Source: Deltaproteobacteria bacterium (GTDB lineage Bacteria > Desulfobacterota > Desulfuromonadia > Desulfuromonadales > JAAYDE01). Taken from it: 37,257 bases of DNA. The position numbers were made by a program, and so were the translations under genes. The stretch covers positions 1 through 37,257 of the forward strand of contig JAFGRU010000081.1 of the NCBI GenBank assembly GCA_016934985.1, given 5' to 3'. The stretch's first letter is position 1. Every line of letters begins with the position of its first letter. Of the stretch, positions 23,822 through 33,244 are shown piece by piece. The notes under the pieces were generated by a model. The model searched no databases, had not been told where the DNA came from, and saw nothing but the letters and a program-made list of their open reading frames with translations.

Positions 23822-26250
23822 AGCGCCATATCTGCATCCACGGCCATTTTTATCAACCCCCCAGGGAAAACCCCTGGCTGGAAGAAGTGGAACTGCAGGA
23901 CTCGGCCCAACCCTACCACGACTGGAACCAGCGCATCACCGCGGAATGCTATGCTCCCAACTCCGCTTCCCGCATCCTCGATGCTGAGGGGCGGATCGTG
24001 GATATCGTTAACAATTATTCCAAGATCAGCTTCAATTTCGGGCCGACCCTGCTGTCCTGGCTTGAAAAACACCATCCAGGCACCTACGCCAAAATCCTCG
24101 AAGCCGACGCCGAAAGCATGAAACGGTTTTCCGGCCACGGTTCAGCCCTGGCCCAACCTTACAACCATATCATCATGCCTCTCGCCAACCGGCAGGACAA
24201 GGAGACCCAGATAATCTGGGGCATCCGCGATTTTGTTCACCGTTTCAAGCGCCAGCCCGAGGGAATGTGGCTGCCGGAAACCGCCGTCGACCTGGAAACC
24301 CTGGACCTTATGACCGATATGGGCATCCGCTTCACCATTCTCGCACCCCATCAGGCCCGTCGCGTCAGAGGCCCCGGCAAAAGCGACTGGCAGGATGTAA
24401 GCGAAGCCAGAATCGATCCCAAAACGCCCTATTTCTGCACCCTCCCTTCGGGGCGCACCATGAGCTTGTTCTTTTACGACGGCCCTGTCTCCCGGGAGAT
24501 AGCCTTCGGCGGCCTGTTGAACAACGGTGAGATTTTCGCTTCCCGTCTGTTCAAGGCCTTCGGCAAAGACGCAAAAGACGACCAGCTCATGCATATCGCC
24601 ACCGACGGTGAAACCTACGGCCACCATCACGCCAATGGAGACATGGCCCTGGCCTACTGTCTCCACCACATCGAATCGAACAATCTCGCCAACCTGACCA
24701 TTTACGGCGAATACCTGGAAAAGCATCCGCCGAACCGGGAGGTCGAAATTTTTGAACGGTCCTCCTGGAGCTGCGTCCACGGCATCGAACGCTGGCGCAG
24801 TGACTGCGGCTGCAACAGCGGCAGCCACCCCGGCTGGAATCAGGCCTGGCGATCCACCCTGCGGTACGGCCTCGATTGGCTCAGGGACAGCCTGAGCGGC
24901 ATATTCGAGTCGGGTCTCTCTCAGCATCTGGCTACTCCCTGGCAGGCACGTAACGATTACATAGACTTAGTTCTCGACCGCAGCCACGAAAACCTCAATG
25001 CCTTCCTCACCAAGTACCAGATCGAGGAGCTTTCGCCGGGCCAACGAATCAAAGTGCTCAAGCTGCTCGAAATGCAGCGCTACGCCATGCTCATGTTCAC
25101 CAGCTGCGGTTGGTTTTTCGATGAAATTTCGGGCATTGAAACCATACAGGACATGCGTTACGCAGCCCGCGCAATTCAGCTTGCCAAAGAAGTTTCCGGC
25201 CTCGATTTCGAGGAGGCTTTTCTGAAAATTATGGAAAAAGCCCATAGTAACAACACGGTCTACCTCAATGGACGGGAGGCCTTCGAAGACCAGGTCAAAC
25301 CGATGGTCCTCGATCTTCTCAGGGTCGGCGCCCATTTTGCCATATCCTCCCTGTTCAGAGGTTATCCGGAAAAATTCCGCATCTACTGCTATAGCGCTGA
25401 AAGCGCCAAGTACGAACAACTGGAAATGGGCTGGCAGAAAATGGCCCTGGGCCAGACCCGCATCATTTCCGACATCACCCAGGAGAGCACCATCGTCACA
25501 TTTGCCGTCCTGCACCTCGGGGAACACAACTTCATCGGTGGCGGCAGATACTGCGCGGGCGAGGCATGCTGGACCGAAGCCCATGGAGCCATCAAAAGCG
25601 CTTTTATGCGAGGGGATATTTCCCGTGTCATAAGCCTCATCGATCAGCACTTCGATTCCCACGATTTCGGTCTCTGGCATCTGTTTCGCGATGAACAACG
25701 TAGTGTCGTAACGCAAATTCTGGACAAAACCCTCCAAGAAATCGAAAACAACCTGCGGCGGCTCTATTCTGACTACTATCCTCTGATGCTGGCCATGCGC
25801 AATCTCGCCATTCCCCTCCCCGAGATACTGTCGACCACGGTTAAATACGTTCTCAACAAAGACCTCACCGCCGTTTTTAAGGAGGAAACCATTGATATGG
25901 ACAGGCTCGGGAAGGTCCTCCAGGAGATCCGGCGCTGGTCTGCCCAGATCGACACTTCAACCCTCGGTTCCCTGGCCGGGGCACGGATCAACAACCTCAT
26001 GAACCGCATGGAAAGTGCTCAGGGGGTAAAATCGCTGGTGCTCCTGCGAGAGCTCGAAACCCTGTTCAATGGCTTGGAGGGTCTTAACCTGCATCTTGAT
26101 TTATGGCAGGCGCAAAATATCTATTTTTCCCTTATCCATACCGTATTCAAGGACATGCAAAGAAAAGCCGAGCAAGGCAAGGAGGAAGCGGCGGAATGGG
26201 TCTCAGGGTTTGTCCGTCTCGGCGATTACTTTAAACTTAGGATGATCTGA
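23818..26250 (+). CDS. GH57 glycoside hydrolase with DUF3536 region
   Basis: The 810-residue protein starts with a GH57 domain: H-G-H-F-Y-Q-P-P-R-E-N-P (conserved region 1), G-M-W-L-P-E154-T-A-V with the likely nucleophile, F-F-Y-D221-G-P with the likely acid/base, and T-D-G-E-T-Y-G-H-H-H (262-271). The rest (from about residue 330) has the DUF3536 pattern, including S-S-W-S-C-x-H-G-I-E-R-W and a Cys-containing N-S-G-S-H-P-G-W-N-Q. GH57 members are amylases, 4-alpha-glucanotransferases, branching enzymes or mannosidases; this subgroup is not biochemically assigned to my knowledge. Placed between treZ and treY with overlapping starts and stops, it probably trims or transfers maltodextrins. No signal peptide, so cytoplasmic. 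Confidence 0.85.
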   Translation: MKRHICIHGHFYQPPRENPWLEEVELQDSAQPYHDWNQRITAECYAPNSASRILDAEGRIVDIVNNYSKISFNFGPTLLSWLEKHHPGTYAKILEADAESMKRFSGHGSALAQPYNHIIMPLANRQDKETQIIWGIRDFVHRFKRQPEGMWLPETAVDLETLDLMTDMGIRFTILAPHQARRVRGPGKSDWQDVSEARIDPKTPYFCTLPSGRTMSLFFYDGPVSREIAFGGLLNNGEIFASRLFKAFGKDAKDDQLMHIATDGETYGHHHANGDMALAYCLHHIESNNLANLTIYGEYLEKHPPNREVEIFERSSWSCVHGIERWRSDCGCNSGSHPGWNQAWRSTLRYGLDWLRDSLSGIFESGLSQHLATPWQARNDYIDLVLDRSHENLNAFLTKYQIEELSPGQRIKVLKLLEMQRYAMLMFTSCGWFFDEISGIETIQDMRYAARAIQLAKEVSGLDFEEAFLKIMEKAHSNNTVYLNGREAFEDQVKPMVLDLLRVGAHFAISSLFRGYPEKFRIYCYSAESAKYEQLEMGWQKMALGQTRIISDITQESTIVTFAVLHLGEHNFIGGGRYCAGEACWTEAHGAIKSAFMRGDISRVISLIDQHFDSHDFGLWHLFRDEQRSVVTQILDKTLQEIENNLRRLYSDYYPLMLAMRNLAIPLPEILSTTVKYVLNKDLTAVFKEETIDMDRLGKVLQEIRRWSAQIDTSTLGSLAGARINNLMNRMESAQGVKSLVLLRELETLFNGLEGLNLHLDLWQAQNIYFSLIHTVFKDMQRKAEQGKEEAAEWVSGFVRLGDYFKLRMI

Positions 26251-29048
26251 TGCATACACCAACAGCCACTTACCGACTTCAGTTTTCTCCCGAATTCCGC
26301 TTCAGCGAAGCAAAAGAACTCCTGTCTTATCTTTCCGATCTCGGGATATCGGACATCTATGCGTCACCGATTTTCCAGGCCAGAAAAGGCAGCACACACG
26401 GCTATGATATCGTTGACCACAATGCCGTCAACAGTGAACTCGGCTCCATGGAGGAATTCGAGTCACTGCTCCAGTATGCAGGGTTAAGGGGCCTTGCCTG
26501 GCTTCAGGATATCGTGCCCAATCACATGGCCTATCATTCCGACAACCGCATGATCCGCAAGATTCTCGAAGAGGGCCCGTCTTCGCCATTTGCCGAATAC
26601 TTCGACATCAACTGGGAGCACCCTTCTGAAAACCTTCAAGGCCGAATTCTAGCACCCTTTCTTGGGAAATTTTATAGTGAATGCCTGGAAGACGGAGAGC
26701 TCAGGATCGGTTTCGACCGCGAAGGATTGTACCTTTGTTACCACGATCTGCGCCTGCCGCTGCTCATAGATTCATATATCGACATCCTAGCTTTTAAGAT
26801 AGAACAACTTGAGGAGGAACTCGGCGCCAACGATCCGGAATACATAAAATACATCGGCACTATTCACTCCCTGGCCCAGAAACCCCTTGCCGAAGACATG
26901 ACGCCGGAATCAGGAAATGTCGACTACATCAAATTCCTGCTCTGGAACCTTTACGAAGACACCAGCGCTATCAGGGGGTTCATCGATAAAAACATCGAAA
27001 CCTTCAACGGCACACCGGGAAAACCTGAAAGCTTTGACCTCCTTGACCTCTTACTCTCCAAACAGGTTTTCAGGCTCTCGTTCTGCAAACTCGCCAATGA
27101 AGACATCAACTACCGCCGTTTCTTTACCATCAACGATCTCATTTCCCTGCGCGTGGACCGGGAAAAAGTTTTCGAGAACGTTCATAAGTTGGTCTTCAGG
27201 CTTATCGACAAAGGACTGATCAGCGGTCTGCGCATCGATCATATCGACGGCCTGATGAATCCCAGTGTCTATCTGGAAAGACTCAGAGATAAAGAAAAGG
27301 AGCTGTTCATCGTCGTTGAAAAAATACTTGCTTTCGAGGAAGATCTTCCCCACTACTGGCCAATCCAGGGCACCACGGGCTATGATTTTCTGAATGCCGT
27401 CAATGGTGTTTTCATTGCGACTGAAAACACCGAAGATTTCGACAAGATCTACAAACAAAGACGCCGCAACCCGGCTTCTTTTGAAGAAATGGTAATCGAG
27501 AAAAAAAGACTCATCAGCGGCCGTTACCTGACCGGCGACATTGACAGCCTGGCCTGCACACTGAAAAGCATTTCGAGCCAGGACCGCTACGGACGGGACG
27601 TGACACCCTACGGTTTGAAACGGGCGCTGGTGGAGGTCATGGGCCGTTTTTCCGTCTATCGGACCTATGTGGAGGAAACACGCTCACGCCCCTCGGACCG
27701 AAGTTTTATCGAAGATGCCATCGCCAAAGCCCGCGAGGAAAATCCAAATCTTTACTATGAATTAAAATTGATAGGGAAATTCATGGCCCTGGCTTTCGAT
27801 GCCGAAGCGGAGGCCAAGGGCAGACAGCAGGCCCTCGACTTAGTCATGCGTTTCCAGCAGATCACCGGTCCCCTCATGGCCAAAGGCCTTGAAGACACCT
27901 TTTTCTACTGCTACAACCGCCTTCTCTCCTTGAATGAGGTGGGTGGACATCCGGATCGTTTCGGCACCACCATCGAGGAATTTCATCACTTCAACCGGGA
28001 GCGCTTGCGGTCCTGTCCAGCCTCCCTCTCCGCCACCGCAACGCACGATACCAAACGCGGCGAAGACGCACGAGCAAGACTTAATGTCCTTTCCGAGATT
28101 CCTTCCGAATGGGCATCCGAAATCGAAAAATGGGAGGGCATCAACAAAGCGGCAAAGAAAACGGTGCACGGGAAACCGGTCCCCGACCGCAACGACGAAT
28201 ACTTTTTCTATCAAACCCTGCTCGCCTCTTATCCTGCAGAGCAGCAGGACCTCAAAGAATACCAAGCGAGAATCCAGGAGTACCTGCTTAAAGCGGTACG
28301 GGAAGCCAAAGTCTTTACCGGTTGGCTAACCCCCGATACGGCATACGAGGAGGCTTTTACGGAATTTGCCGAAACTCTTCTCAGCGACTCCCCAAAAAGC
28401 AAATTTCTGCCGGCCTTTCTGCCCTTTCAGCAAAAGATCGCCCATTTCGGCTACTTGAATTCCCTCTCCCAGACCCTTCTGAAAATTGCCGCGCCGGGGA
28501 CTCCTGACTTTTACCAGGGGACAGAACTCTGGGACCTGAGCCTCGTCGACCCGGACAACCGCCGTCCCGTCGATTTCCAGAAAAGGCGAGCCCTGCTGAC
28601 CGACCTGGCCAAAACGCCAGCGAACCCAGGTGCGTTTTTTCAGGACCTCCTCACCCATATGGAGGACGGAAGGATCAAGCTGTTTCTGACTCACAAGGCC
28701 CTGCAGGCACGCAAACAAACCCCCGGTCCGTTTCACCACGGCGCGTATATTCCACTTCAGGCCCAAGGGGTACACCGGAATCAAGTCATCGCCTTTGCCA
28801 GATCTTTCCAGCAAGCCTATATTGTGGCTATTGCACCCCGCTTTTACACGAACCTGGTAACATCTCCACCCGAGCTGCCCCTCGGTGAAAAAATCTGGCG
28901 GGACACAACCGTCTCCCTGCCTGAGAAAGCACCCCACATCTGGGAGAATGCCCTGACCGGGCAAAAATTTGAATGTGAAAAAACTTTTTCTATCGGCAAC
29001 ATCCTCCACCTTCTACCCGTTGCACTATTAATCGGCAGGGAGAAATAA
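26250..29048 (+). CDS. treY: Malto-oligosyltrehalose synthase TreY
   Basis: The 932-residue GH13 (GH13_26) enzyme turns the reducing-end alpha-1,4 bond of a maltodextrin into the alpha,alpha-1,1 bond of trehalose. It starts like other TreY proteins (P-T-A-T-Y-R-L-Q-F), with H-G-Y-D-I-V-D-H-N, D-I-V-P-N-H-M-A, nucleophile Asp330 in G-L-R-I-D-H-I-D-G-L, Glu357 in F-I-V-V-E-K-I-L, Q-G-T-T-G-Y-D-F-L-N and A-T-H-D-T-K-R-G-E-D-A-R. The T-P-D-F-Y-Q-G-T-E-L-W-D segment near the end is also diagnostic. At 932 residues it is on the long side. Its ATG shares one base with the GH57 stop (TGATG), so it is coupled. Confidence 0.95.
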   Translation: MHTPTATYRLQFSPEFRFSEAKELLSYLSDLGISDIYASPIFQARKGSTHGYDIVDHNAVNSELGSMEEFESLLQYAGLRGLAWLQDIVPNHMAYHSDNRMIRKILEEGPSSPFAEYFDINWEHPSENLQGRILAPFLGKFYSECLEDGELRIGFDREGLYLCYHDLRLPLLIDSYIDILAFKIEQLEEELGANDPEYIKYIGTIHSLAQKPLAEDMTPESGNVDYIKFLLWNLYEDTSAIRGFIDKNIETFNGTPGKPESFDLLDLLLSKQVFRLSFCKLANEDINYRRFFTINDLISLRVDREKVFENVHKLVFRLIDKGLISGLRIDHIDGLMNPSVYLERLRDKEKELFIVVEKILAFEEDLPHYWPIQGTTGYDFLNAVNGVFIATENTEDFDKIYKQRRRNPASFEEMVIEKKRLISGRYLTGDIDSLACTLKSISSQDRYGRDVTPYGLKRALVEVMGRFSVYRTYVEETRSRPSDRSFIEDAIAKAREENPNLYYELKLIGKFMALAFDAEAEAKGRQQALDLVMRFQQITGPLMAKGLEDTFFYCYNRLLSLNEVGGHPDRFGTTIEEFHHFNRERLRSCPASLSATATHDTKRGEDARARLNVLSEIPSEWASEIEKWEGINKAAKKTVHGKPVPDRNDEYFFYQTLLASYPAEQQDLKEYQARIQEYLLKAVREAKVFTGWLTPDTAYEEAFTEFAETLLSDSPKSKFLPAFLPFQQKIAHFGYLNSLSQTLLKIAAPGTPDFYQGTELWDLSLVDPDNRRPVDFQKRRALLTDLAKTPANPGAFFQDLLTHMEDGRIKLFLTHKALQARKQTPGPFHHGAYIPLQAQGVHRNQVIAFARSFQQAYIVAIAPRFYTNLVTSPPELPLGEKIWRDTTVSLPEKAPHIWENALTGQKFECEKTFSIGNILHLLPVALLIGREK

Positions 29049-29051
29049 ATC

Positions 29052-30548
29052 ATGCGAAGAGGCAGCGGCATCCTTTTGCACATCTCGTCCTTACCATCGA
29101 ACTTCGGCATCGGCGATATGGGACCGGAAGCTTATCGTTTCGTTGATTTCCTCGCCGAGACCGGGCAGTGCTTCTGGCAGATATTGCCCCTGAATCCAAC
29201 CGACCCGGGTACGGGCAGTTCACCCTACCGCAGCTCATCAGCCTTTGCCGGCAACCCGTTTCTGATCAGCCCGGAATTCCTGCGCGATGAGGGGTGGGTA
29301 AGTCCCGACGACATTAACTCTTTTCAAGACCCGACCCCCAACAAGGCAGATTATTTGAATGTTGCCGCTTTTAAAAACAGGCTTTTCGAAATCGCCTTTC
29401 ACCGCTTCCGTGAGAAAAAAGGGGCGAATTTCGAATATGAGCGCTTCTGTGCCGAAAACTCAGAATGGTTGCCTGAATTTTCCCTCTTTCATGCCCTTCA
29501 TGATTTTTTCCAGGGGCGCATATGGACGGAATGGCCGGACGAGTTCAAATTTCGCCATCCCGAGGCATTGGACAGGGTGCGCACCGATCTCGCCGATAGC
29601 ATAGAACGAGAGAACTTTCTCCAATTTCTGTTTTTTTCCCAATGGTCGTCTCTGCGGAAATACTGCCACCAGAAAGGCGTTCACATCATCGGCGACATGC
29701 CGATCTACGTGGCCTGGGACAGCGCCGATATCTGGTCCAACCCCGAGCTTTTCAAACTCGACGAACACCGCAACCCCCTGTTCGTGGCGGGCGTTCCCCC
29801 GGATTTCTTCAGTGCTACCGGTCAGCGATGGGGCGACCCGGTCTACAATTGGGAAGCCTCGCGCAATAGCGGCTATTCCTGGTGGCTGAAACGCATTGAG
29901 CAGAACTTCCGTACAGCGGATATCGTTCGCATCGACCATTTCCGGGGTTTTGCCGAGTACTGGGAAATCCCCGCATCGGAAGAGACGGCTGTCAACGGTC
30001 GCTGGGTAGAAGGACCAGGAGCTGATTTTTTCCAGACCCTGCTGAAACGTTTTCCCACTCTTCCCCTGATTGCCGAGGATTTGGGGACGATCACCCCCGA
30101 CGTGCGGGAGCTGATTCACCAGTTTGGTTTTCCAGGCATGAAAGTGCTGCTCTTCGCCTTTGACGACAGCATGCCGCGCAATCCCTACATCCCTCATAAC
30201 CACGTCAAAAACGCCATTGTCTATACCGGCACCCACGACAACAATACGGTGCGGGGCTGGTTCGAAAACGATGCCGGGGATGAGGACAAAAGACGGCTGT
30301 TCTCCTATCTGGGACGGGAGCCTTCCCCCACGGAACTCCCATGGGTCCTGATCCGCATGGCCATGACCTCGGTCTGCGACGTGGCCATCATCCCAATCCA
30401 GGATATTCTCAGCCTGGGCCAGGAAGGGCGCATGAACATGCCCTCGACACCAAGTGGAAACTGGCAGTGGCGCCTCGGAAAAGAGCTGTTGACAAAAGAG
30501 ATCCGCCAGAGACTGCGGCAGATCACCGAAATTTCAGGACGCATATAA
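29052..30548 (+). CDS. malQ: 4-alpha-glucanotransferase MalQ (amylomaltase, GH77)
   Basis: The 498-residue GH77 enzyme disproportionates maltodextrins by moving glucan segments between chains. It opens with the amylomaltase start R-R-G-S-G-I-L-L-H-I-S-S-L-P. S-P-Y-R-S-S-S-A-F-A-G-N-P follows, then nucleophile Asp295 in V-R-I-D-H-F-R-G-F, Glu342 in I-A-E-D-L-G-T-I-T-P-D-V, and Y-T-G-T-H-D-N-N-T. Length and motifs are of the short bacterial type. It begins 3 bp after the treY stop and is the last gene of the cluster; a terminator follows. In the pathway it should rebuild longer substrates for TreY from glucose, maltose and maltotriose. Confidence 0.95.
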   Translation: MRRGSGILLHISSLPSNFGIGDMGPEAYRFVDFLAETGQCFWQILPLNPTDPGTGSSPYRSSSAFAGNPFLISPEFLRDEGWVSPDDINSFQDPTPNKADYLNVAAFKNRLFEIAFHRFREKKGANFEYERFCAENSEWLPEFSLFHALHDFFQGRIWTEWPDEFKFRHPEALDRVRTDLADSIERENFLQFLFFSQWSSLRKYCHQKGVHIIGDMPIYVAWDSADIWSNPELFKLDEHRNPLFVAGVPPDFFSATGQRWGDPVYNWEASRNSGYSWWLKRIEQNFRTADIVRIDHFRGFAEYWEIPASEETAVNGRWVEGPGADFFQTLLKRFPTLPLIAEDLGTITPDVRELIHQFGFPGMKVLLFAFDDSMPRNPYIPHNHVKNAIVYTGTHDNNTVRGWFENDAGDEDKRRLFSYLGREPSPTELPWVLIRMAMTSVCDVAIIPIQDILSLGQEGRMNMPSTPSGNWQWRLGKELLTKEIRQRLRQITEISGRI

Positions 30549-30579
30549 GCTGGACCCTATACCGTGCTGACAAAAAAAC

Positions 30580-30609
30580 AAAGGCAGGAAGCCAAAGTTT
30601 CCTGCCTTT
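30580..30609. terminator. Bidirectional terminator between malQ and the phosphatase gene
   Basis: An 11-bp stem (30580-30590 with 30599-30609) with an 8-base loop lies between convergent genes. T residues follow on the plus strand, and the A-rich stretch before the stem gives a U-run on the minus strand, so it should end both transcripts. Confidence 0.85.
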
Positions 30610-30632
30610 TCACCCATATGGAAAGATATGTA

Positions 30633-31829
30633 TCAGCGCTTGAGAAATTCCTCCATTACATCGTTAAGAAAGGTATTATCAACAGCTTTGTTCAATTTCC
30701 AGGTCAGAGGGCCCTGGCTGTAAACGATGGTGTCAACTCCCGTGTGACCATCACTGGTCCAATCAACCTGAACGATATCTCCCGCTTCAGAAAGGCTGCT
30801 TCCAGGCCCATTGATTCCCATACCGCCGCAGTCATGATCAGCCACAACAATAACCTGGGTGCTCATTTTCCTCACGGGATTGGCATTGACCCAGTCGAGA
30901 ACCACTTTGACAGCGGCATCGAAACCGAGGGTTTCGGCAATTTGACCATTAACGTCGTTGTCATGGTTTTCCCAATCGATCTGAGAACCTTCAACCATGA
31001 GGAAAAGACCGTCTCTATTTTTCTCAAGGATATCGAGAGCCGCTGCCGTCATTTCCGCAAGAGTAGGCTCAGGATATTCCAGTTCCGCTCCTAGACCTAC
31101 GCGGAAAAGTTCCTGAGTCTTGCCACCTGATTTAAAAAGCCCCAGCAATCTTTCTTTACCGCCGTTGACCGCAGCTTCCATGTCTGCTTTAGTATTTACG
31201 ACGGCATACCCGGCGTGGGTATATTCAGTAAGCAGGCTGTTGAGCCAATCTCCTTCGGAAGGGCTGAGTTTGCAACTGCTGCGGTTGCCGGCAATACCGC
31301 CACCCAGAAGGACATCAATATCACGGGCGAGAAACTGACGGGCAATTTCTTCTTCACATTTTCGGTTATGCACCGTGGCACCAAAAGCAGCCGGCGTAGC
31401 GTGAGTAATGTCAGATGTCGCTACCAGGCCAGTTGCCATTCCTTTGGATTTGGCAATATCTAAAATGGTAAGTGCCGGTTCACCATCGCAGGTACCATCG
31501 GAATCATCGTCATGACAGGAAATTTCACCATTGTTGAATTTTTCGCCAACGGCCCAGGCTGAAGCGGCAGCGGCGGAATCGGTAACCGTGCTGTTTTTGG
31601 AATGGGTGCTCTGATAACCGATGTTATCCAGGGTTTCGAAGTTGAGGCGAGCACCATTGGGACCATTTTTGAAAATACGGGCAGCCGTCGTGTTGGAAAG
31701 TCCCATGCCATCGGGAACCATGAAAATTATGTTCTTTTGAAAGTCATGAACGTTTTTCCCCAAGAAAGAACAAGCCGTGAGTACAGCGGCCGAAAAGATG
31801 AAAATGACAATGGTAGTAATTTTTTTCAT
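30633..31829 (-). CDS. Alkaline phosphatase, predicted lipoprotein
   Basis: The 398-residue protein begins with a lipoprotein signal, K-K-I-T-T-I-V-I-F-I-F-S-A-A-V-L-T-A-C20, so it is probably anchored in the envelope. The mature part has the alkaline phosphatase core: I-I-F-M-V-P-D40-G-M-G (metal ligand), V-T-D-S85-A-A-A-A-S-A-W with the phosphorylated Ser, T-S-D-I-T-H-A-T-P-A-A-F, E-G-S-Q-I-D-W-E-N-H-D-N-D and V-V-A-D-H-D-C-G-G. It should release phosphate from organic esters outside the inner membrane. The ATG at 31829 has GGAGG about 6 bases upstream; an in-frame start at 31856 is less likely because it precedes the signal. No Pho box was recognised upstream. Confidence 0.9.
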   Translation of the reverse strand: MKKITTIVIFIFSAAVLTACSFLGKNVHDFQKNIIFMVPDGMGLSNTTAARIFKNGPNGARLNFETLDNIGYQSTHSKNSTVTDSAAAASAWAVGEKFNNGEISCHDDDSDGTCDGEPALTILDIAKSKGMATGLVATSDITHATPAAFGATVHNRKCEEEIARQFLARDIDVLLGGGIAGNRSSCKLSPSEGDWLNSLLTEYTHAGYAVVNTKADMEAAVNGGKERLLGLFKSGGKTQELFRVGLGAELEYPEPTLAEMTAAALDILEKNRDGLFLMVEGSQIDWENHDNDVNGQIAETLGFDAAVKVVLDWVNANPVRKMSTQVIVVADHDCGGMGINGPGSSLSEAGDIVQVDWTSDGHTGVDTIVYSQGPLTWKLNKAVDNTFLNDVMEEFLKR

Positions 31830-32004
31830 TTTTCCCTCCTGAAGATTTTTTACCATTGAAAATCATCTTATCAATCTAAAGCGACGTCTTTCTACATTGA
31901 TTTAGTTTCTCTGGGCACGATTTTTTTTCGAATCACTATTTTCTCATCTATTTCATTTTTTGATCGAGGTAAATTATTGACTTCCATGTTGTGCTTCGCT
32001 TGGA

Positions 32005-32023
32005 AACCGATTAAATATCGGTT
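32005..32023. promoter_or_regulatory. Palindrome upstream of the Sir2 gene
   Basis: AACCGATTAAATATCGGTT is a perfect 7-bp inverted repeat with a 5-base AT spacer, about 48 bases before the sirtuin start in the divergent gap. It looks like an operator for an unknown dimeric regulator; a chance hairpin cannot be excluded. Confidence 0.4.
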
Positions 32024-32070
32024 AGCAGTTACATCGGAGAGTCTTTTTGAAAACAGAAGGGACAATTGCC

Positions 32071-32844
32071 ATGAATGAAAAAGCAACGGCAGAAAAAATA
32101 GATGAGGCGATTCGACTCTTTCGAAACGCTGAACGAATCATGACTTTTACAGGGGCTGGAATATCAACGGAATCGGGTCTTTCCGATTTCCGCTCACCTG
32201 GCGGGCTCTGGTCCCGTTATAGAATGGTGACTTATCAGGAATTTCTGGAAAGTGCAAAAGGACGCCGAGAATACTGGGCCATGCGCCGGGAGTTGATCCC
32301 CGAACTGCTTCGGGCACGGCCCAACAAGGCTCACAAAGCCCTGGCGGAACTTGAAAAAATCGGCAAGATGGAAGCGGTTATCACCCAGAATATCGACGGA
32401 CTGCACCAGGATGCCGGCAGTTCCAGGGTCCTCGAACTGCACGGCACCAACCGCACCGCATCCTGCCTGGGCTGCGGCAGGCAGTGGCCCATCGAGCCGA
32501 TACAGCAGCAACTTGAAGAAGGCAACCTCGATCCACGTTGCGACAGCTGCGCAGGACTGATCAAGCCTGACACGGTCTCCTTCGGCCAGGCCATGCCCCA
32601 GGATGTCATGGCCGAAGCGTTCAGCCTGGCCGAAACCTGTGACCTTCTGCTCATGATCGGCTCATCTCTGGAGGTTCACCCGGCAGCCTCTATTCCGCCG
32701 GCAGCCCACCAATACGGCGCCAGGCTCATCTTCATCAATCGCACCCGGACTCCCTTGGACCACCTTGCGGATATCCTTTTCAGAGAAAGTGCCGGGGAAA
32801 TCCTTGAAGCTATTGTCAACGGCCTGCAAAACGACTGCGCCTGA
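32071..32844 (+). CDS. cobB: Sir2-family NAD-dependent protein deacylase
   Basis: The 257-residue sirtuin has the Rossmann-fold motif T-G-A-G-I-S (27-32) followed by E-S-G-L-S-D-F-R, the nicotinamide-pocket T-Q-N-I-D-G-L-H-Q, catalytic His124 in L-E-L-H-G-T-N, and two zinc Cys pairs (C-L-G-C and C-D-S-C). Then G-S-S-L-E-V-H-P-A and I-F-I-N-R-T close the NAD site. It removes acyl groups from lysines using NAD. The ATG at 32071 follows AAGGGA; an in-frame TTG at 32047 would add eight residues. Whether it prefers acetyl or succinyl groups cannot be read with confidence. It is divergent from the phosphatase gene and has no partner. Confidence 0.92.
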   Translation: MNEKATAEKIDEAIRLFRNAERIMTFTGAGISTESGLSDFRSPGGLWSRYRMVTYQEFLESAKGRREYWAMRRELIPELLRARPNKAHKALAELEKIGKMEAVITQNIDGLHQDAGSSRVLELHGTNRTASCLGCGRQWPIEPIQQQLEEGNLDPRCDSCAGLIKPDTVSFGQAMPQDVMAEAFSLAETCDLLLMIGSSLEVHPAASIPPAAHQYGARLIFINRTRTPLDHLADILFRESAGEILEAIVNGLQNDCA

Positions 32845-32864
32845 CGGTCATAACTACCGCCAAT

Positions 32865-32894
32865 CGGCCATAAACGTTTGCCTGCTTATGGCCG
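32865..32894 (+). terminator. Hairpin after the Sir2 gene
   Basis: A perfect 9-bp stem (CGGCCATAA with its complement) and a 12-base loop begin 20 bases past the stop codon. No U-run follows, so termination efficiency is doubtful. Confidence 0.35.
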
Positions 32895-33216
32895 GGAACC
32901 AGCTTTAGATGGCTAAGAGGCCAAGGTTTTTTCACTGATAATAAAACACAGCTCTTTTTTTTGCTTAAAAAACCTTTTTATAAAACAATAGCTTACAGGA
33001 CAATATAAAACAGAGCAAATATTCAAAATTTTTTATAAATATCAAATAGTTGACTTTTGGGCTAATGTTTTGAGGGCTTTGGAAATAATTCCTTTTAAAG
33101 GATTTGGCTTGAAATTTGAGTTTGGAGGATTTTTTTCAAACAATGTTTGGGGAAGGAATCGGGATGTTTTTTGGAGGAGTGGGTCAAAGAAAAAATTCAA
33201 CCCAGCCGGGTATGAA

Positions 33217-33244
33217 TTGCCTGTCGGAGCAACCGGTCAGGCAA
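33217..33244 (-). terminator. Hairpin after the zinc-ribbon gene
   Basis: A perfect 7-bp stem (TTGCCTG with CAGGCAA) and a 14-base loop lie 10 bases beyond the stop of the minus-strand zinc-ribbon gene. There is no U-run; called only by position. Confidence 0.3.

Noticed and set aside
31857-32046. Pho box or Fur box upstream of the phosphatase gene
   Set aside because: Only partial, AT-driven similarity was found; not enough to call a site.
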